Shown here: positions 52,079 to 61,513 of the stretch, in pieces
Layout: the number at the start of each line of letters is the position of its first letter
How positions within the stretch are numbered: the first letter of the stretch is position 1
Assembly (NCBI GenBank): GCA_964599095.1
Contig: CAZREB010000014.1
Coordinates: 66,393-130,392 of the forward strand
Length of the DNA: 64,000 bases
Direction of reading: 5' to 3'
DNA from: SZAS-79 sp964599095
GTDB taxonomy: Bacteria > Pseudomonadota > Gammaproteobacteria > Burkholderiales > SG8-39
Notes under the pieces: generated by a model
The model's database searches: none
What the model saw: the letters and a program-made list of their open reading frames with translations, nothing else
What the model was told of the DNA's origin: nothing
Program-made: the position numbers and the translations under genes

Positions 52079-52627
52079 TTGGAGAAAGCGTATTCGATCT
52101 GGCGCGCGTTCCAGGACCGGGTCCTGGCGCGCGCGGCGGCGCTGGTGCTGCTCGGCTGCACGCTGCTCGCGGTGCTCGAAGTGATCCGGCGCTATGTTTT
52201 CGGGGTTTCGTTCGAGTGGCAGCAGGACGCCGTCACGCTGTTCATCCTCGGATCGGTGTTCGTGTACTTCGGCATCGCGCAGCGCCGCGAGGCGCACCTC
52301 AACGTGAACCTCCTGTTCGCCGTCCTCGAGACTTTCGGGCCCAAGGGCCGCCGGGCGGTGGAGTACGTCAAGGTTTTCGCGACCATCGTCTCGTTCGTGT
52401 TCATGGTGGCGGTGGTGTACTGGGGAATCCCGGACGTGCATGACAGCATGGAATACGCCAGCCGCAGCGAAAGCCTGGCGTTCCCGATGTGGCCGTTCGT
52501 GGCGGCGTTGCTGGTCGGCTTTTCCTTCATGGCGGTCTCGCTGTTCTTCCAGGTCTATCGCGGCGTGCAGCATCTGCGCGGGATCAGGGTGCTCGACGAA
52601 CCGGCGGACGAGACCGCGCTGCACTGA
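52079..52627 (+). CDS. dctQ: TRAP transporter small permease
   Basis: The 182-residue DctQ-like protein has four membrane helices and the family segment SFEWQQDAVTLFILGSVFVY. The start is a TTG at 52079, 12 bp after dctP; no better start is visible. It pairs with the large permease. Confidence 0.88.
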   Translation: MEKAYSIWRAFQDRVLARAAALVLLGCTLLAVLEVIRRYVFGVSFEWQQDAVTLFILGSVFVYFGIAQRREAHLNVNLLFAVLETFGPKGRRAVEYVKVFATIVSFVFMVAVVYWGIPDVHDSMEYASRSESLAFPMWPFVAALLVGFSFMAVSLFFQVYRGVQHLRGIRVLDEPADETALH

Positions 52628-52663
52628 ACCGCCGCAGCGCGCAAGAAAACCGGAGGCAAACGA

Positions 52664-53947
52664 ATGGCGATTGTAGGGATCGTGGTCCTGCTGTTGCTCG
52701 TGCTGAGCGTGCCGATCGGCATCGCACTCAGCGCCTCGGCCGCCGCCTACATCATGACCGACCCGCTGCTCGGGCCCGAGGTCGTGTTTCGCGCCTTCTT
52801 CAATTTCATCAACCGCTACACGTTGATGGCGATCCCGCTGTTCATCTACACCGGGTACCTGATGGAGAAGACCGGCCTGATCGCGCAGCTGTTCCGGTTC
52901 GCCGATACCCTCGTCGGCTGGCTGCCGGGCGGGTTCGGGATCGCAACCGTGCTGGCCTGCGTGTTGTTCGCCGCCATATCGGGTTCGAGCGTCGCGATGG
53001 CTGCGGCAATGAGCGTGATCGCAGTGCCGGAGATGCTCAAGCGCGGCTACCCGCCCTACGTGGCGGCCGGATTGGTGGCCACCAGCGGCGGGATCGCGAT
53101 CCTGATACCGCCGAGCATCCCGCTGATCCTCTACGGCGTGGTGACCGAGACCTCGGTGGTGCGCCTGTTCTTCGCGGGCGTGATCCCGGGGCTGCTGCTC
53201 GCGCTCGCGAACATCGCCACGATCGTCGTGCTCGCCTACTACCTCAAGCTGCCGCGCGGCAGGTTCGACGCGGGCCGGATCCTGCCCGCCACGCTTGGCG
53301 CATTGCCCGGCTTCGGCATGCCGGTCGTCATCCTTGGCGGACTGTACGGAGGACTGTTCACGCCCACCGAGGCCGCTGCTGCGGCTTGCGGCTACGCCCT
53401 GCTTTACGGCTTGATCACGAGGCGCGGCGAGTTCGTCAGGGAACTGCTGCCCACGACCATGCGCGCGCTGAGCCTGACTGCGGTCGTGCTCTTCCTGGTC
53501 GGGAGCGTGGGCGTCTTCCAGTTCCTGGCGGCGAACCTTTACTGGCCGCAGACCATCAGCAAGATCATGACCGGCTGGGGCCTGACCCCGATGGGATTCA
53601 TCCTGGCCTTCATCGCGGTCGAAATGATCCTCGGCTGCTTCGTCGACGGGGTGGCGATGATCCTGCTGACCGTGCCGGTGCTGTTCCCGGTGGCGATGGC
53701 CCTCAAGATCGACCCGGTCCACCTCGCCATCATCCTGACGCTGACGGTGGAGATGAGCCTGGTGACGCCGCCCGTGGGCCTCAACCTGTTCGCGGTCAGC
53801 GGCGTGTCGAAGATCCCGGTGTCGGAAGTCGTGAGGGGGTCGGTGCCGTTCTTCCTCACCGATGCCCTCGTGCTGGTCGCCGTCGTGGTCTTCCCCGGCC
53901 TCGCGACCTGGCTGCCGGATCAGCTGGTGGTGAACGTCTTCAAATAG
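52664..53947 (+). CDS. dctM: TRAP transporter large permease
   Basis: The 427-residue DctM protein is the main sodium-coupled channel of the TRAP system. Conserved parts are MAIPLFIYTGYLMEKTG, ISGSSVAMAAAMSVIAVPEM and ATSGGIAILIPPSIPLILYG. The ATG has a ribosome site CGGAGGC. With dctP and dctQ it completes a transporter next to a catabolic gene set. Confidence 0.94.
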   Translation: MAIVGIVVLLLLVLSVPIGIALSASAAAYIMTDPLLGPEVVFRAFFNFINRYTLMAIPLFIYTGYLMEKTGLIAQLFRFADTLVGWLPGGFGIATVLACVLFAAISGSSVAMAAAMSVIAVPEMLKRGYPPYVAAGLVATSGGIAILIPPSIPLILYGVVTETSVVRLFFAGVIPGLLLALANIATIVVLAYYLKLPRGRFDAGRILPATLGALPGFGMPVVILGGLYGGLFTPTEAAAAACGYALLYGLITRRGEFVRELLPTTMRALSLTAVVLFLVGSVGVFQFLAANLYWPQTISKIMTGWGLTPMGFILAFIAVEMILGCFVDGVAMILLTVPVLFPVAMALKIDPVHLAIILTLTVEMSLVTPPVGLNLFAVSGVSKIPVSEVVRGSVPFFLTDALVLVAVVVFPGLATWLPDQLVVNVFK

Positions 53948-53958
53948 CCTGTACCGGT

Positions 53959-54405
53959 TCAGGCCGCCGGCCGGGAGGCCACGAGGATCTTGCCGTCGGC
54001 CTCCACCGTGACCGCGCCTGCCTGGTTCGTGCACACGCAGGCCATCACGACGATGCCGCCCTTGTGCCTGGGCTTGTCGAGCAGCTCGGTGACGGTCCAT
54101 TGCGTGGCCAGGCTGTCGCCCGGCCTGACCGGCGCCTTGAACCGGCACGCGTGCTCGATGTAGGCGATTGCGGTGCCGGCAAAGTACATCCCGACCGGCG
54201 AGGAGACGAGCGCGCTGGTGAAGGGCCCATGCAGGATCCGCGTGCCGAACATCGACTGTTTCGCAAATTCCTCGTCGACGTGGAGAGGGTTGAAGTCGCC
54301 GAAAAGGCCCGCGCCGAGGACCAGGTGAGACTCGGTGACCGTAAGGCGGGTCCCGAAGGTATCTCCGACCGAAACTTCGTCGTACCACTTGCCGTGAAAG
54401 ACCAT
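53959..54405 (-). CDS. MaoC-like hot-dog dehydratase
   Basis: The 148-residue protein has a hot-dog fold of the MaoC type, with the catalytic stretch GDFNPLHVDEEFAKQSMFG and GTRILHGPFTSALVSS. Such enzymes hydrate enoyl-CoA or act on similar thioesters. It is convergent to the TRAP operon and divergent to the cupin-rhodanese gene (55 bp apart). The exact reaction is unknown. Confidence 0.88.
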   Translation of the reverse strand: MVFHGKWYDEVSVGDTFGTRLTVTESHLVLGAGLFGDFNPLHVDEEFAKQSMFGTRILHGPFTSALVSSPVGMYFAGTAIAYIEHACRFKAPVRPGDSLATQWTVTELLDKPRHKGGIVVMACVCTNQAGAVTVEADGKILVASRPAA

Positions 54406-54460
54406 GTTTCCCTCCAGTGCGCGGGATTGTAGACTGGCGCCAACCCAAAGGAGTGAACGC

Positions 54461-56569
54461 ATGAGGATAGCCGACCAGCGCGCGCAAGCCGTGCGCCAGA
54501 CCATCGAAGCCGTGCGCGCCATCGAGGCGCAGTACGGACCCACGCGCGAGGCCCTCGAACGCATCAAGCCGGTACTGATCGGCCTTGCGACCCGCACCGA
54601 TTTGTTCCCGCCCGAGTCGTTCGGCAATCTGCCGGGACGGCCTGGCACGATCTTCCACCTCGCCGAGGACCTGGACGGGCGGTTTGCGCTCTACGGGTCC
54701 GCCGGGGCGCCCGGCAAGGCGCAGCCGCCGCACAACCACACCACCTGGGCCTGCATCGCCGGGGTGTACGGCGACGAGCACAACGTGTTCTACGAGCGCG
54801 TGGACGACGGCAAGGTGGAAGGCGAGGGGCGCCTTGCGAAAACCAGCGAGATGACGGTCGTGAAAGGCAACGCCTGTGCGCTCATGCCCGACGATTTCCA
54901 TACGATCGAGGTGGTCAACGGCAAGGAGTCGCTCCACCTGCACCTCTACGGCAAGACCCTCGAAGACCTGCCGGGACGCGTGTTCTTCGGCGCCAGCACC
55001 GGCGGGCCGTACAAACGCTTCATGTCCAGGCCCGAGGTGTTCGCGCCGCGCATTTCACCCGCCGAACTCAAGGGCCTGATCGCCGACGGCGGCGAGCTGG
55101 CGATCCTCGATCCGCGCGAGGAGGGCGTGTACTCGAAGAGCCATCTGTTCCTTGCGGCGTCCTGCCCGCTTTCGAGGCTCGAGCTGATGATCGGCAGGCT
55201 CGTGCCGCGCGCGGGCACGCGCATCGTCCTGGCCGACGATGACGAGACGCTCGCCCAGCGCGCCGCATCGGTCCTGCGCAGCTTCGGCTATCGCGACATC
55301 CACGTGATGGCCGGCGGGCTCGCCGCGTGGAGCGCAGCCGGTTACGAGCTTTATTCCGGCGTCTTCGTGCCGAGCAAGGCCTTCGGCGAATATATCGAGC
55401 ACCGCGACGGCACACCGCGCATTACCGCCGGCGAGCTGAAGTCCAAGCTCGATGCCGGCGAAGACCTGGTGGTCGTCGATTCCCGGCCGATGGGCGAATT
55501 CCAGGTCATGAACATCCCCGGCGCGCTCGATTGCCCCGGCGCGGAGCTGGTCTACCGGGTGCCCGAGCTGGTGAAGAACCCCGACACGCTCGTCGTCGTC
55601 AATTGCGCCGGGCGCACCCGCTCCATCATCGGTGCGCAGTCGCTGATCAATGCGAAGCTGCCCAACAAGGTCGTCGCGCTCAAGAACGGCACCATGGGCT
55701 GGCACCTGGCCGGGTTCGCGCTCGAGAGGGGCAACCACAGGCACGCGCCTGCGCCGGGACCCGCAGCGCTGGCGAAGGCCCGGGCGCTGTCGGCCGGGGT
55801 GGCCAGGCGGTTCGGGATCCGGCGGCTGGACCGCGCCGGCCTCGCCCGCCTCGCCGCGCAGCAGGACCGGACCCTGTACGTATTCGACGTGCGTTCACCG
55901 GAGGAATATTCGGAGGGCCACCTGCACGGTGCCGTGAATGCGCCGGGCGGCCAGCTGGTGCAGGCCACCGACAGCTACATGGCCACGCGCAATGCGCGTG
56001 TTGCGTTGGTCGACGCAGAAGGCGTGCGCGCGGTAATGACCGCATCATGGCTGCTGCAGATGGGCTGGCCCGAAGTCTACGTCGTGGAAGACGCGGCCGA
56101 GATCGAGCCGATCAGCGCGCAGGAACTGCAGGCGCTCGGCGCGACGGCCCAGGTGATCGATTTCGGCACCAGCATCGAGTATCGCGAAGGGCACATACCG
56201 GGCGCCGCCTTTGCGATTCGCTCGAGGCTGGCCGAGCGGCAGGACAGGTTCGCGCAGTCCGGGATCATCGTGTGCACCTCGCCCGACGGCGAGCTCGCGC
56301 GTTTCGCGGCAGCCGATCTGCGGCTCATGGCAAAGGTCCCGGTCCGGGCCCTCGCCGGCGGGACCGCGGCCTGGCGCGCGGCAGGCCTGCCGCTGGAAAC
56401 CGGCCAGACCACGATGTGGGAACCGAACGAGGATGTGTACTACAAACCCTACGACGGCAAGACCCAGGTGGAGCAGGCGATGCGCGACTACCTGGATTGG
56501 GAGGTGGCGCTGATGGAGAAGATCGGGCGCGACAGCGACGTGCGCTTCGTGGAGTTTCCGCCGGCGTAG
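54461..56569 (+). CDS. Thiol-dioxygenase-like cupin fused to four rhodanese domains
   Basis: The 702-residue protein starts with a cupin domain (about 1-180) resembling cysteine dioxygenase: iron ligands H91, H93 and H147 (PHNHTTWACIAG, DDFHTIEV) and possible crosslink residues C98 and Y163 (SLHLHLYG) at the spacing seen in cysteine dioxygenase. Four rhodanese-like repeats follow (about 195-295, 320-425, 455-545, 555-645). The second has the active Cys (VNCAGRTRS) and the fourth has a Cys (VCTSPDGE); the first (LADDDETL) and third (VDAEGVRA) lack it. The protein therefore likely handles a thiol and a sulfane sulfur. ATG 54461 follows AAAGGAGTG. It is followed by the aldolase gene, 72 bp later. 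Confidence 0.85.
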   Translation: MRIADQRAQAVRQTIEAVRAIEAQYGPTREALERIKPVLIGLATRTDLFPPESFGNLPGRPGTIFHLAEDLDGRFALYGSAGAPGKAQPPHNHTTWACIAGVYGDEHNVFYERVDDGKVEGEGRLAKTSEMTVVKGNACALMPDDFHTIEVVNGKESLHLHLYGKTLEDLPGRVFFGASTGGPYKRFMSRPEVFAPRISPAELKGLIADGGELAILDPREEGVYSKSHLFLAASCPLSRLELMIGRLVPRAGTRIVLADDDETLAQRAASVLRSFGYRDIHVMAGGLAAWSAAGYELYSGVFVPSKAFGEYIEHRDGTPRITAGELKSKLDAGEDLVVVDSRPMGEFQVMNIPGALDCPGAELVYRVPELVKNPDTLVVVNCAGRTRSIIGAQSLINAKLPNKVVALKNGTMGWHLAGFALERGNHRHAPAPGPAALAKARALSAGVARRFGIRRLDRAGLARLAAQQDRTLYVFDVRSPEEYSEGHLHGAVNAPGGQLVQATDSYMATRNARVALVDAEGVRAVMTASWLLQMGWPEVYVVEDAAEIEPISAQELQALGATAQVIDFGTSIEYREGHIPGAAFAIRSRLAERQDRFAQSGIIVCTSPDGELARFAAADLRLMAKVPVRALAGGTAAWRAAGLPLETGQTTMWEPNEDVYYKPYDGKTQVEQAMRDYLDWEVALMEKIGRDSDVRFVEFPPA

Positions 56570-56641
56570 CGCGAACGGCCGGGTGGTGGAACACGTCGTG
56601 AAGCGGCAAGCGCAACCTGCGGGACGCCGAAGGAGACCCGA

Positions 56642-57415
56642 ATGGACATGAACGATGCATTGATGCGGCAGCGGCCGGACCGGATGACCCAGGAGGAATG
56701 GCGCCTTCGGCTCGAGCTGGCGGCCTGCTACCGCATCGTGGACTACATGGGCTGGACCGAGCTCATCTACAACCACATCACGATGCGCGTCCCGGGGCCC
56801 GAGAGGCACTACCTGATCAACCCCTTCGGCCTCAACTACAACGAGGTCACCGCGTCGAACCTCATCAAGGTGGGGCTCGACGGCAGGGCCATCGACCCGT
56901 CTCCGCACCCGGTGAACGCCGCCGGCTTCATCATCCACGGCGCGATCCACGGCGCGCGCGAAGACGCGCACTGCATCATCCACACCCACACGACGGCCGG
57001 CATCGCGGTGGCGCTGAAGGAGGGCGGACTCAGGCACGACGATTTCTATGGCGCAATGCTCTTCGGGCGCGTCGCCTACCACGACTTCGAGGGCATCAGC
57101 GTGCGCCCCGAAGAACAGCCGCGCCTGGTCAGGAGTCTGGGCGACAAGGACGTGCTGATCCTGCGAAATCACGGTCTCCTCGTGTGCGAGCGCGACATCC
57201 CGTCGGCGTTCCGCCTGATGTGGCACCTGCAGCGCGCTTGCGAGGTCCAGTGCGCCGGCGACGCGATTCCCGGCCCGAACCGGATCCTGTCCGACGAGGT
57301 GCGCAGGCAGAGCGCACACGACGCGGCCAATTTCGAGCCGAAAGGCAAGCTCGAACGCATGGTGATGGCCAGCGTATTGCGCAAGGCGGGCCTCACCCTC
57401 GACATGCTGGTCTAG
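56642..57415 (+). CDS. Class II aldolase/adducin family protein
   Basis: The 257-residue protein has the zinc-binding class II aldolase fold: the histidine motif HTHTTAGIAVAL, the stretch LINPFGLNYNEVTASNLIKV and a later NHGLLV. Family members cleave phosphorylated sugars or sulfonate/ketoacid compounds, or act as epimerases or decarboxylases. The substrate is unknown. It is followed after 29 bp by the amidohydrolase-like gene. Confidence 0.9.
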   Translation: MDMNDALMRQRPDRMTQEEWRLRLELAACYRIVDYMGWTELIYNHITMRVPGPERHYLINPFGLNYNEVTASNLIKVGLDGRAIDPSPHPVNAAGFIIHGAIHGAREDAHCIIHTHTTAGIAVALKEGGLRHDDFYGAMLFGRVAYHDFEGISVRPEEQPRLVRSLGDKDVLILRNHGLLVCERDIPSAFRLMWHLQRACEVQCAGDAIPGPNRILSDEVRRQSAHDAANFEPKGKLERMVMASVLRKAGLTLDMLV

Positions 57416-57444
57416 CTTTCCTTTCCAACGACCCAGGAGTGACA

Positions 57445-58305
57445 ATGGCTTTTCTTCAGCCGGGCATCTTCGTTCGCCACGATCCGCAGGGCGCAGGCGC
57501 GCCCCTCGTGGTCGACGTTTCGCGCAGCGGCCGCGAGTACCCGAAGGAGTTCCGCTCGCCGCTGCCCTTTACGGTGCTGCACGACAACGTGTCGATGTAT
57601 GTCGAGGACCTGTGGGCGGCCGCGCCTTCTGTCGGCGCGACCATGCTGTATTGCTGCTTCCCGAACACCTTCATGGACGTCAACCGCAAGGAGGACGACC
57701 TCGACCCGGCGGTCATCGACGGCGAGTGGCCGGCGAAGCTCAACCCCAGCCCGGTGGCGATCCGCGGGCTCGGCCTCATCAAGACCAAGTCGCGCTACGG
57801 GGAGCCGATGCAGGAAAAGAAGCTGACCGTGGCCGAGATCCAGGAGCGCTTCGACCTCTACTACCATCCCTACCACCGCGAGCTGAAGCGCATCGTCGAC
57901 GAGACCTACGCGAAGCACGGTTTGCTGTGGCAGCTGTCGTGCCACTGCATGTCGGCGATCGGCGCGCCCACGCACGCGGATGCCGGGCAGCCGCGCGCCG
58001 ATTTCTGCCTCGGGAACATCGGCTACACGACCTCGTCGAAGGAGTTCATCGAGTACGTCGCGGCCGAAATCAAGAAACTCGGCTACAGCGTGACGATCAA
58101 CACCCCGTACGAAGGCAACGAGCTCAACCGGCGGCACGGCGCGCCGTCCAGGGGGATCGAGAGCATCATGGTCGAGATCAACAAGAAGCTGTTCATGGAC
58201 ACGAAGACGTTCCGCAAGACCGACGGATTCGGACCGCTCAAGGCAAACCTCGACAAGCTGCTGAAGACGCTCGCCGCAGAGGCGCTCAAACGCTCGCGCG
58301 CTTGA
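57445..58305 (+). CDS. N-formylglutamate amidohydrolase-like protein
   Basis: The 286-residue protein resembles the N-formylglutamate amidohydrolase family, zinc enzymes that release formate or an acyl group from an amino acid: early stretch PLVVDVSRSGREYPKEFRS, central LYYHPYHRELKRIVDE, LWQLSCHCMSAIG and late NTPYEGNELNRRHG. ATG 57445 follows CAGGAGTG. The next gene starts within its stop codon (TTGA). In the context of a dioxygenase and aldolase it may deacylate an intermediate, but that is only inference. Confidence 0.85.
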   Translation: MAFLQPGIFVRHDPQGAGAPLVVDVSRSGREYPKEFRSPLPFTVLHDNVSMYVEDLWAAAPSVGATMLYCCFPNTFMDVNRKEDDLDPAVIDGEWPAKLNPSPVAIRGLGLIKTKSRYGEPMQEKKLTVAEIQERFDLYYHPYHRELKRIVDETYAKHGLLWQLSCHCMSAIGAPTHADAGQPRADFCLGNIGYTTSSKEFIEYVAAEIKKLGYSVTINTPYEGNELNRRHGAPSRGIESIMVEINKKLFMDTKTFRKTDGFGPLKANLDKLLKTLAAEALKRSRA

Positions 58306-59504
58306 AGTCAGGCAGGCGCCGGGCGGTCGCGCAGTTCGCACTCGCCCTGTCGGCAACGGTCGCGGCCGGGGCCCAGGCGGACGATTTCTCGGCGTGCGTC
58401 GGCAGGCTCCGCGGAGAAGCAATCAGCCGGGGCATCAGCGGACCGACGTTCGACGTTGCGATGACGGGGGTCGAGCCGGACCCGACCGTGCTCGAGGCGA
58501 TGGACTCGCAGCCGGAGTTCAAGACCCCGATCTGGGACTATCTCGCGGTGCTGGTCGACGACGAGCGCATCGCCGACGGCCGCGAGCAGCTGCAGCGCTG
58601 GTCTGCGGTCCTCGACCAGGTGGAAAGCCGGTATGGCGTCGACCGGCACGTCGTTGTCGCGGTGTGGGGCGTGGAATCGAATTTCGGGCGGCAGGCAGGC
58701 GGCCGCCCGCTGGTGCGCTCGCTTGCCACCGGGGCGTGCTCGGGACGCCGGCAGAAGTTCTTCCGCAACGAATTCATGGCCACGCTGGGGATCCTGCAAA
58801 GCGGCGATATGCCCCTCGAAGCGCTGCGGGGATCCTGGGCAGGTGCGTTCGGGCAGACCCAGTTCATGCCGACGACCTACCAGCGGCTCGCGGTCGATTT
58901 CGACGGAGACGGCCGGCGCGATATCGTCGGCTCGGTGCCGGATGCGCTCGGTTCGACGGCGAATTTCCTCGCCAAGGCCGGATGGGCGCCGGGGGAGCCC
59001 TGGGGTTACGAGGTCTCGGTGCCCGCCGGCTATGCGGGACCCTCGGGGCGCCGCAACCGGCAGGCGCTGTCGCAATGGAGTGCGCGCGGCGTGAGGACGG
59101 TCGACGGCCAGCCGTTGATCGGCACCGGCGCCGCGGCCCTCCTGCTGCCGGCCGGGGCGGGCGGCCCGGCGTTCCTCGTCTTCGGCAACTTCAACGCGAT
59201 CTATTCGTACAACGCGGCCGAATCTTATGCGCTGGCCATCGCTCACTTGTCCGATCGATTGCGGGGCGGCGCTGCGTTCAGGACCGCCTGGCCGACGGAC
59301 GATGGCGGGCTGTCGCGCGCGCAGAGGAGGCAAATGCAGGCGCTCCTCAATCAACGCGGATTCGACGTCGGCGAACCGGACGGTGCGATCGGTCCGCGCA
59401 CGCGGGCGGCGATCCGAGCATTCCAGTCTTCGGCCGGATTGCCGGAGGACGGACGGCCCGGGATGCGGGTATTGCAGGCGCTGGAGGCGGGCGCTGCCAG
59501 GTGA
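58302..59504 (+). CDS. mltB: Lytic murein transglycosylase B with PG-binding domain
   Basis: The 400-residue enzyme cuts peptidoglycan. A signal peptide (RRAVAQFALALSATVAAGAQ) is followed by the MltB catalytic domain with the active Glu in AVWGVESNFGR and GSWAGAFGQTQFMPTTYQRL, and by a C-terminal peptidoglycan-binding domain (RRQMQALLNQRGFDVGEPDG). The TTG start overlaps the preceding stop as TTGA. Earlier frames run into another gene. Confidence 0.92.
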   Translation: MKSGRRRAVAQFALALSATVAAGAQADDFSACVGRLRGEAISRGISGPTFDVAMTGVEPDPTVLEAMDSQPEFKTPIWDYLAVLVDDERIADGREQLQRWSAVLDQVESRYGVDRHVVVAVWGVESNFGRQAGGRPLVRSLATGACSGRRQKFFRNEFMATLGILQSGDMPLEALRGSWAGAFGQTQFMPTTYQRLAVDFDGDGRRDIVGSVPDALGSTANFLAKAGWAPGEPWGYEVSVPAGYAGPSGRRNRQALSQWSARGVRTVDGQPLIGTGAAALLLPAGAGGPAFLVFGNFNAIYSYNAAESYALAIAHLSDRLRGGAAFRTAWPTDDGGLSRAQRRQMQALLNQRGFDVGEPDGAIGPRTRAAIRAFQSSAGLPEDGRPGMRVLQALEAGAAR

Positions 59505-59639
59505 AAGTCCGTTTGGCAGCAGGCCACCGGCACCCGGCGACACGCTGGCGACGCGGATCGGGAAGCCCGGCGACCCGGTGTCCTCGCCGGCCTGACAGCG
59601 ACGGTCAGGCAAGTCGACGTCGTGCCGCGCGGCGGGTAT

Positions 59640-60098
59640 TCAGTCGGCGCAGACCTTGGCGTGGATTGCGGCGATATTCGAGTTCGGGGGGATCTCATCT
59701 ACCTTTATCAGCGCCGTCTGGTTCAGCGGACGGACGGCATCGCTAAGCCAAGGCGACGGAAAGGCAATCATCGGCCCGCTGTCGCTGCTCAACTGGATGA
59801 CAGTGCCGCCGAGGTGAGGTTCCGAGTGGGACGAGGATGCCAGGCGCCTGTATTGGCGGGTGCCGCAGAGGATCTCCCACAGGAATCTCTGCGACCTGGC
59901 GCCGGTGCCGTCCGGCTTCCTGAAGTCCTGCAGTTCCCACACCACGCGGGCACTTCCGTCCTTTCGAATCGAAGCCGGATCGAGGTAGTGCACCGCCATC
60001 ACGGTTTCGGCGTACTTTTCCCAGCCGCCGATCGCCGCCGTCGCGGCAAGCGCGAGCAGGATGCCCGATGCCAGCCGGGTTCCGTGCGCGAATTTCAT
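59640..60098 (-). CDS. Surface-adhesin E-like exported protein
   Basis: The 152-residue protein has a signal peptide (MKFAHGTRLASGILLALAAT) and a small beta-rich domain of the surface-adhesin E type, with TVMAVHYLDPASIRKDGS and RVVWELQDFRKPDG. The function is unknown. It is convergent to mltB; the 135 bp between them hold nothing I can name. Confidence 0.65.
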   Translation of the reverse strand: MKFAHGTRLASGILLALAATAAIGGWEKYAETVMAVHYLDPASIRKDGSARVVWELQDFRKPDGTGARSQRFLWEILCGTRQYRRLASSSHSEPHLGGTVIQLSSDSGPMIAFPSPWLSDAVRPLNQTALIKVDEIPPNSNIAAIHAKVCAD

Positions 60099-60120
60099 GT
60101 TGCCTGCTCTCTGCGTCCGC

Positions 60121-60196
60121 TGGCGCCCCCGACACGAATCGAACGTGTGACCTACCCCTTAGGAGGGGGTCGCTCTATCCACTGAGCTACGGGGGC
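60121..60196 (-). tRNA. tRNA-Arg (anticodon CCT)
   Basis: On the minus strand the acceptor arms GCCCCCG (60196-60190) and CGGGGGC (60131-60125) pair. The D arm is GCTC-AGTGGATA-GAGC, the anticodon arm ACCCC-CTCCTAA-GGGGT (anticodon CCT), and the T arm ACACG-TTCGATT-CGTGT. CCA is encoded. A TAAAAT box (60213-60208) about 12 bp upstream fits a tRNA promoter. Confidence 0.96.
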
Positions 60197-60257
60197 GAAG
60201 GGGCAGCATTTTAGCCGAACGCGCTATGATTCCGCAGTCCATCCTGCGGAGGTCGCA

Positions 60258-60473
60258 ATGAGGTCCGTCGTGACGGTGCTTTTCCTGGGTGCGGTGGCCG
60301 CAACGGCCGGCTGCGGCATCGAATCGGCAAGCACCGCGGCCACCGCCGCCGCGATCAAGCAAAAGGAGATCGAGGCCGGGCAGAAGGCGAAAGCCGACGC
60401 CGAAAAGCAGGTCGGCCAGGCCCTCGAGCGGATGCAGGAGAACGCGCAAAAGCCGGCCGAAGCCGGGAAGTAG
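60258..60473 (+). CDS. Small lipoprotein
   Basis: The 71-residue protein has a lipoprotein signal (VLFLGAVAATAGC, Cys19) and a short Ala/Lys/Glu-rich helical part (KQKEIEAGQKAKADAEKQVG). It resembles small entericidin or Lpp-like lipoproteins only in size and composition. A TATGAT box (60225-60230) lies upstream. The function is unknown. Confidence 0.65.
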   Translation: MRSVVTVLFLGAVAATAGCGIESASTAATAAAIKQKEIEAGQKAKADAEKQVGQALERMQENAQKPAEAGK

Positions 60474-60624
60474 CAATACTGCCAAAATTTCCAAGGAGTC
60501 CGCGCCGTTATTGGGTCTCCGGGCGAAATACTGCCACTGACGCGGCCCGGCCGGTCGCTTCGCATGGCGGCCCGGCGAAACGCCCGCGCCGCGGCCGATG
60601 CGCTCGGCTATCATGGCGCCCGCC

Positions 60625-61497
60625 ATGCAACACGCCTTCCTCAAGAGCGCATTCGCCGCCGCATTGCTGTCCTTTTGCGTGACGCAGGCTGTTGCGCAGG
60701 ACGACAACTTCACGCCATTCGTCATCAGCGCGGACGAGGTCGTGCATCGCATGCTGCGCATGGCGGACGTGGGGCCGGGCGACTTCCTGATCGACCTGGG
60801 CTCGGGCGACGGGCGCATCCCGATTGCGGCGGCAAAGCGATACGGCGCCCGCGGGCTGGGCGTCGATCTCGACCCGCCCCTCGTCGAGCTTGCGCGCAAG
60901 AACGCGGCGGCCGAGGGGGTCGCCGACAAGGTGCGCTTCGAGGTGAAGGACCTGTTCGAGACCGACCTGTCAAAGGCGACGGTGGTGGCCTTCTACCTGC
61001 TGCCCGACGTCGCGATGCAGCTGCGACCCAAGCTGCTGAAGGAGTTGAAGCCCGGCACCCGCATCGTTGCGCACGACTACAACCTCGGCGACTGGCCGGC
61101 GGACGAATGGACCTCGATCCGCGTGCCCGACAAGCCGGTGGCGCCGGTCGGCGTCAGCCAGGTCTTCCTGTGGGTGGTGCCGGGCGACGCGCACGGCCAT
61201 TGGACGAGCGAAATCGGGGGCGAGCGCATCGCATTCGACATCGAGCAGCGCTTCCAGGTGATCAAGGTGCGCGTCAGCGGACAGGCTCCGCGGGCCGGCG
61301 ACGAGGGCAGGCCGCTCGAGATCCGCGCGGCGCGGCTGCTCGGCGAGGACATCCACCTCGTCGTCGCCGGCCGTCTTGCGGGGCGCGACGGGATCCATCG
61401 CCTGTTCGGGAGGATCCGGGGCGCCCGCATCGAGGGCGAGATCCTGACCGGTACCCGGTCGCCCGAGCGCACCGCGTGGAGCGCGACGCGGCAGTGA
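60625..61497 (+). CDS. Exported class I SAM-methyltransferase-fold protein (first copy)
   Basis: The 290-residue protein has a signal peptide (MQHAFLKSAFAAALLSFC, cut near VAQ/DDN), then a class I methyltransferase fold with the SAM loop IDLGSGDGRIPIAAAKRYGA and a following acidic strand GLGVDLDPPLVELARKNA. A C-terminal region of unknown type follows. Starts at 60598 and 60613 are also possible. SAM is not known to be in the periplasm, so the exported location and the activity are puzzling. A second copy follows 16 bp later. Confidence 0.7.
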   Translation: MQHAFLKSAFAAALLSFCVTQAVAQDDNFTPFVISADEVVHRMLRMADVGPGDFLIDLGSGDGRIPIAAAKRYGARGLGVDLDPPLVELARKNAAAEGVADKVRFEVKDLFETDLSKATVVAFYLLPDVAMQLRPKLLKELKPGTRIVAHDYNLGDWPADEWTSIRVPDKPVAPVGVSQVFLWVVPGDAHGHWTSEIGGERIAFDIEQRFQVIKVRVSGQAPRAGDEGRPLEIRAARLLGEDIHLVVAGRLAGRDGIHRLFGRIRGARIEGEILTGTRSPERTAWSATRQ

Positions 61498-61513
61498 CGC
61501 GCGAAATGTGTAG

